Below are positions 7,812-16,969 of a DNA stretch of 37,882 bases, in pieces; within the stretch, counting starts at the first letter, position 1; every line of letters starts with the position of its first letter. The stretch covers positions 1-37,882 of the forward strand of contig JAJEAC010000107.1 in the NCBI GenBank assembly GCA_022824315.1. Reading direction: 5' to 3'. Origin of the DNA: Silicimonas sp. (GTDB lineage: Bacteria; Pseudomonadota; Alphaproteobacteria; Rhodobacterales; Rhodobacteraceae). The notes beneath the pieces were generated by a model. It was not told the DNA's origin and did no database searches. It saw only the letters and a program-made list of their open reading frames with translations. A program made the translations under genes and the position numbers.

Positions 7812-8557
7812 CCGCAGCGCTTGACCGCATCATCCGACACCCGCTGAAGGCGGTCGGACGAGAGGAACTCACCCGGACCATCCTGACGCGTGGCCAGTGG
7901 CTTCCGATGGACCGGGTCTGGGCAGTGGCCCACGAACGTTCGAGACTGGATCAAGGCTGGGCTCCCAAGGCGAACTTCCTGCGTGGCGTGACCGAGCCGA
8001 AACTCATGGCCGCCACCTGCGCTTGGGATGACTCTCTTGCCCGCCTGCACCTCGCCCACCCTGAGGCGGGCGAGATTTCGATCTGTCCCGACTCCGAGGC
8101 GGACACTGCTGTCCTTCTCGACTGGCTTTCGCGTATCTGGCCCGAACACCTGCCCCGACCGACAGGCCTCTATCGCGCCATGGACGCGAGTCTCACGGAT
8201 GTGCCAGACCCCTGGATTTCGATCAATTCGTTGGCATCGAACCATGCCGTGTCACAAATGGTGGGAAACAGCCCTTCGATCCACCGCTGGCGTGGCAACC
8301 TGTGGATCGCTGGCCTGGCACCCTGGGAAGAGAAGGGCTGGGTCGGCAAGGAGATTCGGGTCGGCGAAGCCCTGTTGCAGGTGCATTGCGAAATCACGCG
8401 ATGCAAGGCCACCATGGCCAATCCCGACACGGGACGCCGCGACGCGGACACGCTCGGGGCGCTTCAGGCGCTTGGCCATCAGGAATTCGGAGTTTACGCC
8501 GAAGTGATCCAAGGCGGCGACATCGCAACGGGCGACGCGGTCGAAGTCGTGACATGA
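7808..8557 (+). CDS. MOSC domain-containing protein
   Basis: Cytoplasmic protein of the MOSC (molybdenum cofactor sulfurase C-terminal) family, 249 residues. The N-terminal half has the beta-barrel start RIIRHPLKAVG and a PMDRVWAVAH strand. The C-terminal MOSC domain covers about residues 140-249, with NLWIAGLAPWEE, GKEIRVGEALLQV and the conserved cysteine in EITRCKATMANPDTG. In this family the cysteine is thought to bind sulfur or molybdopterin, but the substrate is unknown for this gene. Both ends overlap neighbours by ATGA (yidC upstream, engB downstream), so its translation is probably coupled to theirs. The linkage to yidC and engB is common in Rhodobacterales. Confidence 0.88.
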   Translation: MTAALDRIIRHPLKAVGREELTRTILTRGQWLPMDRVWAVAHERSRLDQGWAPKANFLRGVTEPKLMAATCAWDDSLARLHLAHPEAGEISICPDSEADTAVLLDWLSRIWPEHLPRPTGLYRAMDASLTDVPDPWISINSLASNHAVSQMVGNSPSIHRWRGNLWIAGLAPWEEKGWVGKEIRVGEALLQVHCEITRCKATMANPDTGRRDADTLGALQALGHQEFGVYAEVIQGGDIATGDAVEVVT

Positions 8558-9204
8558 CCTCGCTTGCGTTTCCGCTGGCCACGGCAAATGCCCCGGATCT
8601 GAAAGCTGGTCGTGAGCTTTTTGCCAAGGGCACGGACTTTCTGAAAGGCGTGGTGGCCATGGACGGACTGCCACCGGCCGACCGAATCGAGTTCTGCTTT
8701 GCGGGCCGTTCGAACGTCGGCAAGTCCACCCTGATCAATGCGGTGACGGGCAGAAAGGCACTTGCCCGCACCTCGAATACGCCGGGCAGGACGCAGGAGA
8801 TCAACTTTTTCACATTGGCCGACAGCCATTACCTTGTGGACTTGCCGGGCTATGGATTTGCAAAGGCGCCACTGGCGGTGGTCGAGAACTGGCAAAGGCT
8901 GCTCAAGTCCTATCTTGCCGGACGCGCCACGCTTCGCCGCGCATTCGTTCTGATCGACGCGCGCCACGGCATCAAGCCGGTCGACGAGGAAATCCTGACC
9001 CTGCTGGACATCTCGGCGGTTGCCTTCCAGATCGTGCTGACCAAGGCCGACAAGGCGAAGGCAAAGGATCGGGACAACTTGCTTCGGCGGGTGCGAAGCG
9101 CACTTCAAACGCACCCGGCTGCATTCCCGGAAATCGCGCTGACGTCCTCGGAGACAGGTGAGGGCGTCGACGTGCTGCGCGCGATCATTTCCGGTTCGGC
9201 TTGA
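8554..9204 (+). CDS. engB: Ribosome biogenesis GTP-binding protein EngB (YihA/YsxC)
   Basis: GTPase needed for large-subunit assembly. The 216-residue product has G1 GRSNVGKS at 51-58, the switch region TSNTPGRTQ at 73-81, G3 DLPG at 96-99 and G4 TKAD at 163-166, with a likely G5 in LTSSETGEG. The ATG at 8554 is chosen because it overlaps the MOSC stop (ATGA) and gives the normal family length; the open frame extends further upstream only as a shadow within the MOSC gene. argB follows after 46 bases. Confidence 0.96.
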   Translation: MTSLAFPLATANAPDLKAGRELFAKGTDFLKGVVAMDGLPPADRIEFCFAGRSNVGKSTLINAVTGRKALARTSNTPGRTQEINFFTLADSHYLVDLPGYGFAKAPLAVVENWQRLLKSYLAGRATLRRAFVLIDARHGIKPVDEEILTLLDISAVAFQIVLTKADKAKAKDRDNLLRRVRSALQTHPAAFPEIALTSSETGEGVDVLRAIISGSA

Positions 9205-9250
9205 GCCCGGCAGGGCAAAGTCGTACTGAATTCCTGAAAAGGGACATCCG

Positions 9251-10117
9251 ATGAGACCGAGAGCCATGAATCGCGACTGGATCGCCACGGCACGCACCCT
9301 GAACGAAGCATTGCCGTATCTGCAACGCTACGACGGTGCGACCGTTGTCATCAAGTTTGGCGGCAACGCGATGGGCGATGCCGACGCCATGGCCAGCTTC
9401 GCGCGCGACATCGTGCTGATGCGGCAGGTTGGCGTCAATCCGGTGATCGTTCACGGCGGCGGGCCGATGATCGCGGACATGCTCGACAGGCTTGGCATCA
9501 AGACCGAGTTCGTGCGTGGAAAGCGGGTTACGGACCAGGCAACTGCCGAAGTCGTTGAAATGGTGCTTTCGGGGCTCGTGAACAAGCGGATCGTGCAGGC
9601 CATCAACGCCGAAGGCGGAAGGGCGCTCGGTCTTTCCGGAAAGGACGCCAACCTGATGATCTGCGACCAGGTCGGATCGGACCTCGGTCTCGTGGGCGAG
9701 CCTGCCGAAATGGACCCTGGCATCCTGCGCACGTTGATGGACGCCGAGGTGATTCCCGTCATCGCGCCCCTTGGAGCGGGGCGGAACGGCGAGACGCTCA
9801 ACGTCAATGGCGACACCGCGGCGGGCGCCATTGCGGCAAGCCTGGACGCCGACCGGCTGCTGCTCCTGACCGATGTCACCGGCGTCATGAATGCCGAAGG
9901 CGACGTCGTGACCGAGATCACGCCTGAGCACATCCGCCGGCTGACAAAGGACGGTGTCATCGCCGACGGAATGGTGCCCAAGACCGAAACCGCGCTGACC
10001 GCCATTGACGGGGGCGTGCGCGCCGTCGTCATCCTGGACGGGCGAACGCCGAATGCCTGCCTCCTTGAACTGTTCACCGAGCACGGTGCCGGCAGTTTGA
10101 TCCGCAAGGCGAGATAA
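9251..10117 (+). CDS. argB: Acetylglutamate kinase ArgB
   Basis: Second step of arginine biosynthesis: phosphorylates N-acetyl-L-glutamate with ATP. The 288-residue product has [10 protein letters not shown] at 32-41 (K35 for phosphate binding), the HGGGP loop at 68-72, R92 in VRGKRVTD, and NVNGDTAAG plus MVPKTETAL in the C-terminal half. A good ribosome binding site (AAAGGGA, seven bases before) supports the ATG at 9251; Met6 at 9266 is an alternative. Linkage of engB and argB is usual in this group and suggests a shared transcript. Confidence 0.96.
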   Translation: MRPRAMNRDWIATARTLNEALPYLQRYDGATVVIKFGGNAMGDADAMASFARDIVLMRQVGVNPVIVHGGGPMIADMLDRLGIKTEFVRGKRVTDQATAEVVEMVLSGLVNKRIVQAINAEGGRALGLSGKDANLMICDQVGSDLGLVGEPAEMDPGILRTLMDAEVIPVIAPLGAGRNGETLNVNGDTAAGAIAASLDADRLLLLTDVTGVMNAEGDVVTEITPEHIRRLTKDGVIADGMVPKTETALTAIDGGVRAVVILDGRTPNACLLELFTEHGAGSLIRKAR

Positions 10118-10250
10118 CTGCGATCTCAGTGGTCGCGCATACTTGCACCGACGCGGTCCATTCCAACATTCCAGTGAATCTGTTGCTGCCTTGTCCGCCT
10201 GCCCGTCCTGCGCCGGCTTTCGACCTTTCCAATTGCAGCAACCATGTCGC

Positions 10251-10290
10251 TCAACCGTGAGTTGAACACGTGACAGGTTGACAATACCGT
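10251..10290 (+). promoter_or_regulatory. Possible control region of the acyl-CoA synthetase gene
   Basis: The 215-base gap before the acyl-CoA synthetase has a small palindrome, TCAAC-CGTGA-GTTGA, at 10251-10265. It overlaps TTGAAC at 10262-10267, and a perfect TTGACA lies at 10278-10283. No good -10 is found at the usual distance from either. A repressor site over a promoter would fit, but this is speculative. Confidence 0.22.
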
Positions 10291-10332
10291 TGGAGCGAAC
10301 TGGGGAATCCCTCGGCATGCGGAGAAGACGCA

Positions 10333-12096
10333 ATGTCGATCCTGAATGAGAGCTCTTCGAAGCGGGTCCGGGGAACAAGCCCGCCTCCTGAATCTGCACC
10401 TTGCGCTTCGGGAGCGCCGCTCGACGGCCGGTCCCACGTCAAAGGCGAGACAAACGCTGGCCTCGAGTGCGTCACGATCCCCCAGCTGCTCCGGAGGGCC
10501 GTGGCGCGCCATGGGCGGAGGGATGCCCTGGTGTTCTGTCAGACCGGTGAGCGGAAGAGCTACCAAGAATTCGACAGGGAGATCGACGCCCTTGCATCCG
10601 GGCTTCTCGCCATGGGTCTGCAAAAGGGGGACCGCGTCGGAATCTGGTCACCCAACAGGTACGAGTGGGTGCTGACCCAATTCGCCACCGCCCGGATCGG
10701 AGCGATCCTGGTGAACGTCAATCCCGCATACCGGACCGGGGAACTGGAATACGCGCTCAACAAGGTCGGCTGCAAGGCGCTCGTCCTGGCACCGTCGTTC
10801 AAGTCGTCCGACTATGTCTCGATGATCCGGGAACTGGCCCCGGAACTGGAGACCTGCGAGCCAGGCCAACTGAGCGCCGCAAGGCTTCCGGCCCTCGAAA
10901 GCGTGATCGTAACAGGCGCTGAACCCGGGCCAGGCGCGTTCACCTTCGACGAGGTCCGCGACCTTGGCGGCCCGGCGCAGCAACTGCGGCTCCAAGCCAT
11001 CGACGGCTCGCTCGGCCCGGACGATGCCATCAACATCCAGTTCACCTCCGGTACCACGGGTGCGCCGAAAGGGGCGACTCTCTCTCACCACAACATCGTC
11101 AACAACGCGCGCTTCGTGACCGACCGCATCATGCTGACGGATGCGGACCGGCTGTGCATCCCGGTACCGCTCTATCACTGCTTCGGCATGGTCATGGGGG
11201 TGCTGGGCGCGGTGAGCAAGGGGGCGGCGATGGTCTTCCCGGGCGAGGCATTCGAGCCGCGCGCAACGCTTCAGGCGCTGTCCGGAGAGCACTGCACGGC
11301 GGTCTATGGCGTGCCGACGATGTTTGTCGCCATGCTGCAGGAGCTTGAGGGCGAGAGCCTTGATCTCGGATCCCTGCGCACTGGCATCATGGCCGGCGCT
11401 CCCTGTCCGATGGAAGTCATGGAGCAGATCACAACACGCATGAACCTGCATGAGGTGACGATCTGCTACGGCATGACCGAGACGTCGCCCGTTTCCTTTC
11501 AGAGCCTTGTCGACGACCCGATGGACAAGCGCTGTGCCACGGTGGGCCGCGTGCACCCGCATCTTGAAGTGAAGATCGTGGACCCCGAGGGCAATGTCGT
11601 CCCCGTCGGCGAACGGGGCGAACTGTGCACGCGCGGCTACGCGGTCATGAAGGGCTACTGGAATGACGAGGAGCAAACCCGCGAGTGCATCGTCGACGGC
11701 TGGATGCACACGGGAGATCTCGCGACCCTTGACGACGAAGGCTTCTGCTCGATCGTCGGCCGCGTGAAGGACATGATCATCCGCGGAGGCGAGAACGTCT
11801 ATCCTCGCGAGATCGAGGAGTTCCTGTTTCGCCATCCGGATGTCTCGGTGGCGCAGGTGTTCGGCATCCCGGACGAGAGATACGGCGAGGAAGTGTGTGC
11901 CTGGATCATCCCGAAGCCGGGCGCGTCACTGACGGAAGACGCGATCAAGGAGTTCTGCCGGGAGCAGATTGCGCACTACAAGATCCCCAGGCATGTCCGC
12001 ATCGTCGACGAGATCCCGATGACCATTTCGGGCAAGCCGCAGAAGTTCGTGATGCGGGACCGCATGGTGGAAATGCTGTCCAGTCAAGCGACATGA
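10333..12096 (+). CDS. Fatty-acyl-CoA synthetase / AMP-binding protein
   Basis: ANL-superfamily enzyme that activates a carboxylic acid, probably a fatty acid, to its acyl-CoA through an acyl-adenylate. The 587-residue product has the phosphate loop SGTTGAPKG at 239-247, the adenine motif YGMTETSP, the core GWMHTGDL, the hinge [16 protein letters not shown], and the catalytic lysine K568 in SGKPQK. It resembles medium/long-chain ligases of the FadD/ACSF2 type; the substrate length cannot be read from sequence. The first 45 residues precede the usual family start and are Ser/Pro/Gly-rich. No nearer Met exists before residue 94, and GGAGAAG lies properly before the ATG, so the extension is probably real. 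It is not obviously linked to argB. Confidence 0.93.
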   Translation: MSILNESSSKRVRGTSPPPESAPCASGAPLDGRSHVKGETNAGLECVTIPQLLRRAVARHGRRDALVFCQTGERKSYQEFDREIDALASGLLAMGLQKGDRVGIWSPNRYEWVLTQFATARIGAILVNVNPAYRTGELEYALNKVGCKALVLAPSFKSSDYVSMIRELAPELETCEPGQLSAARLPALESVIVTGAEPGPGAFTFDEVRDLGGPAQQLRLQAIDGSLGPDDAINIQFTSGTTGAPKGATLSHHNIVNNARFVTDRIMLTDADRLCIPVPLYHCFGMVMGVLGAVSKGAAMVFPGEAFEPRATLQALSGEHCTAVYGVPTMFVAMLQELEGESLDLGSLRTGIMAGAPCPMEVMEQITTRMNLHEVTICYGMTETSPVSFQSLVDDPMDKRCATVGRVHPHLEVKIVDPEGNVVPVGERGELCTRGYAVMKGYWNDEEQTRECIVDGWMHTGDLATLDDEGFCSIVGRVKDMIIRGGENVYPREIEEFLFRHPDVSVAQVFGIPDERYGEEVCAWIIPKPGASLTEDAIKEFCREQIAHYKIPRHVRIVDEIPMTISGKPQKFVMRDRMVEMLSSQAT

Positions 12097-12169
12097 CGGT
12101 GTCCGGCCGCCCAAGATGCGTCCAGCGCAGTGTGGCCGAGTTGGGGTCAGCGGCTCCCCTCGGCACCCC

Positions 12170-12811
12170 ATGATGGTCGAGGACGTGGCGAAAGCGGCCC
12201 TCTCGGAGCGACTGGACGTGTTCGGGATTTTGCACGCGGAGCCGGACGATGGCATCGGGGAGGGAACCATAGTTCTCCTCGGCCCCGCCGAACCCGGGTT
12301 CTGGCCCCATGTGACGGCCACTCCCGAATTCGGCGACGGCGAGCCCGATCCCCTGGATCGCTGGTCCGCACGCGTGGTGAAGCGAATAGCAACTACCACG
12401 GGTGGTCGGGCGCTGCTTCCCTTCGGAACGCCGGTACGGCCATTCACCCGCTGGGCACTCAGGAGCGGGCAGGCATTCGTCTCGCCGGTCCTGCTTCTGG
12501 TTCATGCCCGTGCCGGTCTCTTCGTGTCATATCGAGGCGCCATACTGCTGCCGGAGCTTCTGGAGATTCCGAAGCCGCCACCCCACCCCTGCGATTCATG
12601 CGAGGGGAGACCCTGCCTCGCGGCCTGTCCGGCTTCAGCACTTGTCAGCGACCGCTATGACCTTTCGGCCTGCCACGCCTACCTTGACACGAACGCGGGC
12701 CAGACCTGCATGGTCCGGGGATGCGCCGTACGCCGCTCTTGCCCACAGGGTCGCAACTATCCCAGAATGGAGATGCAGTCGGCCCATCACATGAAGGCGT
12801 TCCATCCATGA
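12170..12811 (+). CDS. Ferredoxin-like iron-sulfur protein
   Basis: A 213-residue cytoplasmic protein of unknown function. A C-terminal cysteine cluster, C141-x2-C144-x4-C149-x3-C153-P, fits one [4Fe-4S] centre. C168, C180, C185 and C191 could complete a second one or bind another metal. The pattern recalls the ferredoxin part of QueG-type proteins, but the catalytic parts of QueG are absent. Residues 1-140 have no known domain. The start is uncertain between the adjacent ATG codons at 12170 and 12173, and a longer frame reaches 12116. It follows the acyl-CoA synthetase by 73 bases and overlaps the SixA-type gene by ATGA, so those two are probably translated together. Confidence 0.72.
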   Translation: MMVEDVAKAALSERLDVFGILHAEPDDGIGEGTIVLLGPAEPGFWPHVTATPEFGDGEPDPLDRWSARVVKRIATTTGGRALLPFGTPVRPFTRWALRSGQAFVSPVLLLVHARAGLFVSYRGAILLPELLEIPKPPPHPCDSCEGRPCLAACPASALVSDRYDLSACHAYLDTNAGQTCMVRGCAVRRSCPQGRNYPRMEMQSAHHMKAFHP

Positions 12812-13311
12812 CACTCACGCTCATCCTGACGCGACATGCAAAATCTTCATGGGATGATCCTACGCTGGACGACTTCGACCGCAGCCTGAATCGCCGGGGC
12901 CGGAAATCGGCGCCACTGATCGGGCGTTGGCTGGTCGAGCGGGGATACGTGCCGGAAGTCGTCGTTGCTTCGGGGGCAAGACGCACCGTGGAAACATGGG
13001 AAGGCATGGCATCAGCCATGCCCGACGCAACAGTTCTGGAACGTAACACGGCACTCTTTCACGCAGGCGCAAGCACCATTCTGGCAGTCCTGTGCGAACA
13101 GGCTGCCGCCAAGGTCATGCTGATCGGCCACAATCCGGGATTCGCTGACTTCGCGAACCGAATCGTCGCGCATCCCCCCAGGCATGACAGGTTCAGTGAC
13201 TATCCGACGGCCGCGACGGCCGTGATCGGATTCGAGGGCGAAAGCTGGACGCAGGCGCGCTGGGGCCGCGGAAGAATCCTGGATTTCGTCGTGCCCCGCG
13301 ACCTGGCGTGA
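12808..13311 (+). CDS. SixA-type histidine phosphatase
   Basis: Member of the histidine phosphatase (phosphoglycerate-mutase-like) superfamily, 167 residues. The catalytic LTRHAKSSW places the nucleophilic His at residue 10 after R9. The second catalytic region is LIGHNPGF, and RRTVET supplies a further phosphate-binding Arg. SixA in E. coli removes phosphate from phosphohistidine proteins, but the substrate here cannot be told from sequence. The ATG at 12808 overlaps the ferredoxin-like stop (ATGA). The gene is the last on the plus strand and converges with aapP across 75 bases; no clear bidirectional terminator was seen there. Confidence 0.85.
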   Translation: MTLTLILTRHAKSSWDDPTLDDFDRSLNRRGRKSAPLIGRWLVERGYVPEVVVASGARRTVETWEGMASAMPDATVLERNTALFHAGASTILAVLCEQAAAKVMLIGHNPGFADFANRIVAHPPRHDRFSDYPTAATAVIGFEGESWTQARWGRGRILDFVVPRDLA

Positions 13312-13386
13312 CGCCGGCACGGAATCCTGATGTCGCCCAAGGATGGCCTCGGGTCAGCGGGGGCGTCGGGACAGGGATTTCTCGCG

Positions 13387-14190
13387 TCAGTGGCCGAGAA
13401 TCTGGCTCAAAAACAGCTTCGTGCGTTCCGATTTCGGATTGTTGAAGAACTCTTCCGGCTCGTTCTGCTCCACGATCTGGCCATCATCCATGAAGATGAC
13501 CCGGTTCGCGACCTGCCGGGCAAAGCCCATCTCGTGGGTTACGCAGAGCATGGTCATGCCCTCCTCGGCAAGCTCGATCATGGTGTCGAGCACCTCCTTG
13601 ATCATTTCCGGGTCAAGGGCGGATGTCGGCTCGTCGAAGAGCATGATCCGCGGCCGCATGCACAGGCTGCGCGCGATCGCGACCCGCTGCTGCTGGCCAC
13701 CGGAAAGCTGGCCCGGGTACTTTTCGGCCTGCTCCGGGATCTTGACCTTCTCGAGGAAGTGCATCGCCGTTTCCTCGGCCTCCCGTTTCGGGATCTTGCG
13801 CACCCAGATCGGGGCCAAGGTGCAGTTCTCCAGGATCGTCAGATGCGGAAACAGGTTGAAGTGCTGGAAGCACATCCCGACTTCGGATCGGATCTTGTCG
13901 ATGTTCTTGAGGTCGCTTGTCAGTTCCGTGCCTTCGACGACGATTTGCCCCGTCTGATGCTCTTCCAGGCGATTGATGCAACGAATGAGCGTGGACTTGC
14001 CCGACCCGGACGGACCGCATATCACGATTCGTTCGCCCTTCTGTACCGTCAGGTCTATGTCCCTCAGCACGTGAAACATGCCGAACCACTTGTTCATGTC
14101 CGTGATCTGGATCGCGACCTCTTCGGAAACCTGCATCTTTCTCCGGTCGATTTCGCGTTCGACCATGGTGTCATGCATGCTCTCGGCCAT
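13387..14190 (-). CDS. aapP: General L-amino acid ABC transporter, ATP-binding subunit AapP/BztD
   Basis: ATPase that powers uptake of polar amino acids through the AapQ-AapM channel at the inner face of the membrane. The 267-residue product has Walker A GPSGSGKS at 59-66, the Q-loop glutamine Q109, the signature LSGGQQQR at 162-169, Walker B LFDEP at 184-188 and the switch H219. The first 25 residues precede the ABC domain, as in AapP and BztD. It is last in the aap operon, 12 bases after aapM. Confidence 0.95.
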   Translation of the reverse strand: MAESMHDTMVEREIDRRKMQVSEEVAIQITDMNKWFGMFHVLRDIDLTVQKGERIVICGPSGSGKSTLIRCINRLEEHQTGQIVVEGTELTSDLKNIDKIRSEVGMCFQHFNLFPHLTILENCTLAPIWVRKIPKREAEETAMHFLEKVKIPEQAEKYPGQLSGGQQQRVAIARSLCMRPRIMLFDEPTSALDPEMIKEVLDTMIELAEEGMTMLCVTHEMGFARQVANRVIFMDDGQIVEQNEPEEFFNNPKSERTKLFLSQILGH

Positions 14191-14202
14191 AGCCAGTCTC
14201 CT

Positions 14203-15564
14203 TCAGTCGTTTTCGGTCTTGAGCTTGCGCTCAAGGTACATGGAGTATCGCGACATTCCAAAACAGGCGATGAAGAACATCAGCGCAATGAACGCGAACA
14301 GTTCCCAATAGATGCCGTTCCAGTCGGTGTCCGCGCGGATCGAGTTCGAAAGCCCCAACGGATCAAGAAGCGCGATGATCGAGACGAGCGTGGTGTCCTT
14401 GAAGATGCCGATGAACGTCGAAACGATGCCGGGAATCGATATCTTGAGCGCCTGCGGCATGATGATCAGCCGCTGCGCCTGCCAATAGTTCAGCCCAAGC
14501 GAATCCGCGCCTTCATACTGACCCGTCGGAAGGCCGGCCAATCCGCCCCTGATCACTTCGGCCATGTACGCGGCCGCAAACAGGGTGACCATGATCATCA
14601 CCCTCAGGATGATGTCAAAATTCGTGCCTGGCGGGAGGAAAATGTTCAGGAGCGTGGACGCAACGAAGAGCAGCGTGATCAGCGGCACGCCACGAATGAA
14701 CTCGATGAAGCCGACGCAGATCGCCTTGACGATAAGCATGTTCGACTGGCGCCCGAGAGCGAGAAGGATTCCCAGCGGCAACGAACAGCCAATGGCCACG
14801 ACGCCGATCAGGACGGAGAGCATGAAACCGCCGAAATTCCGGGATATAACGGTCTCCAGCCAGAACGGGGCGATGTCCGGCGAAATCGTCGCCAGGCTCT
14901 TGCCCAGCCCAGCGCCGAGAATCTCTCCCAGACCTGTATTGAAAACCTCTGCCTGGATGGGGAACCCGAGCCATAGCATCCACCAGATGATGGCGGAAAG
15001 AATGCCAAGGACAAGTCCTGGCACCGAACCGTCCAGCTTGCGGCCGACGAGATAGGCCAGGACGAATCCCGCTGCCACACCGATCGGCATCCAGATGGAT
15101 CCCCCCCACATCAGCCAGGGCATCAGGAACGGATACGCTGCCGTAACGTACAGGAGCCTTGGCGACACCTTGTCGGCAAAGAGAACCGGTGCGAGCGCCA
15201 CGAACAGCAGCAGCAATGCAAGGATCGGCCGATAGTACAGTTCGGGCGGATAGAAGCCGAAGAGGAGCTGCAGCCAGCGATCGCCGATCACGCCCCAGCA
15301 GGCATGACCATGCGTGCTGCCCCAGGTCGCGATCATGATTTCACGGCATTCGTTCAGGGAGCCGGCGTTCCAGACGGAACGCAATGTCCAGCCCAGAAGA
15401 CCCGAGAGAACATACCAGATCACGGCTAGGCAAAGCACCGTCAGGATCGCGTTCCACCAGTTCGAGAACAGGTTGGCCCGCAGCCATCCGATCACACCCA
15501 CCGAGGTCGGCGGGGGATCCTGCTCGGAGAGCATCTCTGTGCGGACAAAGGATGCATCGCTCAT
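14203..15564 (-). CDS. aapM: General L-amino acid ABC transporter permease AapM/BztC
   Basis: One of two membrane subunits of the transporter, 453 residues. Several hydrophobic segments occupy the N-terminal half (from IGWLRANLFSNWWNAIL), an extension typical of the AapM/BztC branch. The C-terminal half is the conserved permease domain, with EFIRGVPLITLLF, AYMAEVIRGGLAGLPTGQYE and the EAA-type loop GLNYWQAQRLIIMPQALK that docks on the ATPase. The start codon is one base after the aapQ stop, so translation is coupled. Confidence 0.94.
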   Translation of the reverse strand: MSDASFVRTEMLSEQDPPPTSVGVIGWLRANLFSNWWNAILTVLCLAVIWYVLSGLLGWTLRSVWNAGSLNECREIMIATWGSTHGHACWGVIGDRWLQLLFGFYPPELYYRPILALLLLFVALAPVLFADKVSPRLLYVTAAYPFLMPWLMWGGSIWMPIGVAAGFVLAYLVGRKLDGSVPGLVLGILSAIIWWMLWLGFPIQAEVFNTGLGEILGAGLGKSLATISPDIAPFWLETVISRNFGGFMLSVLIGVVAIGCSLPLGILLALGRQSNMLIVKAICVGFIEFIRGVPLITLLFVASTLLNIFLPPGTNFDIILRVMIMVTLFAAAYMAEVIRGGLAGLPTGQYEGADSLGLNYWQAQRLIIMPQALKISIPGIVSTFIGIFKDTTLVSIIALLDPLGLSNSIRADTDWNGIYWELFAFIALMFFIACFGMSRYSMYLERKLKTEND

Positions 15565-15565
15565 G

Positions 15566-16834
15566 TCATCGCTCCACCAAGGCCACCCTCTTGTTGTAAA
15601 TGTTCATGCCCACGGAAATCGACAGCGAGATGAACAGGTAGATGAGCATGAGAAGCAGGATGCATTCCAGCTCACGCCCGGTCTGGTTCAGCGTGATCCC
15701 GCCAAGCGTGCCGGTGATGTCCAGGTACCCGACCGCGATCGCCAGGGACGAGTTCTTCGTCAGGTTCAAGTAGTTCGAAATCAGCGGCGGTATGATCACG
15801 CGCAACGCCTGCGGAAGAATGACAAGGCTCATGATTCGGTTAGGCCTGAGGCCCAGCGATCCGGCCGCCTCGGTCTGGCCTTTCGAGATTGCAAGAATCC
15901 CGCCCCTGACGATCTCGGCAATGAATGCCGCCGTGTAGAGCGAGAGCGCGATCCAGAGCGCAATGAGAGAATTCCTGAGATGGGTTCCGCCCGCGAAGTT
16001 GAAGCCCTTCAGTTCGGGCTTGCCGAGATGGAACCCAAGTGTCGCCAGGAGAACGAAGGTCGGGACGACAAGCACCGCAATCTGGAAATGCCAGGTCGTC
16101 GGCCGGTTGCCGGTCTCGTTCTGGACACGTTCAGCCCAGGCCCGGATGCGGCGAAAAACGAAAACGGAGGCGGCAAGAACGGCAATGATCGCGATCAGGT
16201 CAAGCGACACGTCGAAGCGCAGCGAGCTTTCGCCAAACAGGCGCACGTCGCCCAGGCTTCGGGAAAACAGGGCCTCCGGCACATAGACGCCGCGGTTGGT
16301 GATCGCGATGCTGTCATTGAGGATGAGGGATTGCGTTGCGTTCTCTCCCCTGAAGGCGCGCGGTGACGGCAGGCTCTCGATCAGGATCGCCATCGCGAAC
16401 ACGATCCAGAGCAGCACGGGCACATTGCGGAACATCTCGACATAGACCGTCATGATCCGGGCGATCAGCCAGTTCCGGGAAAGGCGCGCGACGCCGACAA
16501 AAACACCGATGACCGTTGCGGTTATGCAGCCCAGGACCGCCACGACCAGCGTGTTCAGCAGCCCTATGAAGGACGCGCGAAGATGCGTGTCGCGACTGGT
16601 GTATTCCAGGAGCCTCTGGTTGATGTCATAGCTTGCCGGCTCACTGAAGAAGCCGAATTCGACCTCCTTGCCGAGGCCGGCGAGGTTCTGGACGGTGTTT
16701 GAGATGATCCATGCGACGAGAAGCATGAATGCGAACAACGCGATCACCTGGATTGTCAGCGACCGGTATCGCGTATCGTAGATGAGCATGGAAAGCCTGA
16801 AGCTTTCACGCGGCGGGTTCGTCATCGTCGCCAT
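15566..16834 (-). CDS. aapQ: General L-amino acid ABC transporter permease AapQ/BztB
   Basis: Partner permease of AapM, 422 residues. It has an N-terminal helix (LTIQVIALFAFMLLVAWIIS), a periplasmic segment, then permease helices. VEMFRNVPVLLWIVF, AAFIAEIVRGGILAISKGQTE and LGLRPNRIMSLVILPQALR mark the conserved permease core and the ATPase-contact loop. The last two stretches lie in the C-terminal third. It follows aapJ after 135 bases that include a hairpin, and it sits one base before aapM. Confidence 0.94.
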   Translation of the reverse strand: MATMTNPPRESFRLSMLIYDTRYRSLTIQVIALFAFMLLVAWIISNTVQNLAGLGKEVEFGFFSEPASYDINQRLLEYTSRDTHLRASFIGLLNTLVVAVLGCITATVIGVFVGVARLSRNWLIARIMTVYVEMFRNVPVLLWIVFAMAILIESLPSPRAFRGENATQSLILNDSIAITNRGVYVPEALFSRSLGDVRLFGESSLRFDVSLDLIAIIAVLAASVFVFRRIRAWAERVQNETGNRPTTWHFQIAVLVVPTFVLLATLGFHLGKPELKGFNFAGGTHLRNSLIALWIALSLYTAAFIAEIVRGGILAISKGQTEAAGSLGLRPNRIMSLVILPQALRVIIPPLISNYLNLTKNSSLAIAVGYLDITGTLGGITLNQTGRELECILLLMLIYLFISLSISVGMNIYNKRVALVER

Positions 16835-16933
16835 GGCGAACCTGTCCCCCCTGTCTCTCCGCCATCGCTGGACACTGCGCTCTCGCGGCGCTTTGCCCGA
16901 TGCCGAGCTTTGCGTGTCAATCTACGCAACGCA

Positions 16934-16960
16934 AAGGGCGCGGTGGTCAACCGCGCCCTT
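16934..16960 (-). terminator. Hairpin between aapJ and aapQ (attenuator or mRNA stabiliser)
   Basis: A perfect ten-base inverted repeat, AAGGGCGCGG and CCGCGCCCTT, with a seven-base loop lies ten bases after the aapJ stop. No real thymine run follows on the minus strand, so full termination is unlikely. Hairpins behind periplasmic binding-protein genes commonly give more binding protein than permease by partial termination or by protecting the upstream mRNA; that role is inferred here. Confidence 0.7.
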
Positions 16961-16969
16961 GCTGTCGTC

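Noticed and set aside
9185..10399. A 404-codon minus-strand frame opposite argB
   Set aside because: It is antisense to argB, whose motifs are complete; composition is that of a shadow frame.
13330..14976. A 548-codon open frame on the plus strand opposite aapP and aapM
   Set aside because: It lies wholly antisense to two well-recognised transporter genes, is rich in Arg, His and Asp as GC-rich shadow frames are, and shows no family motif.
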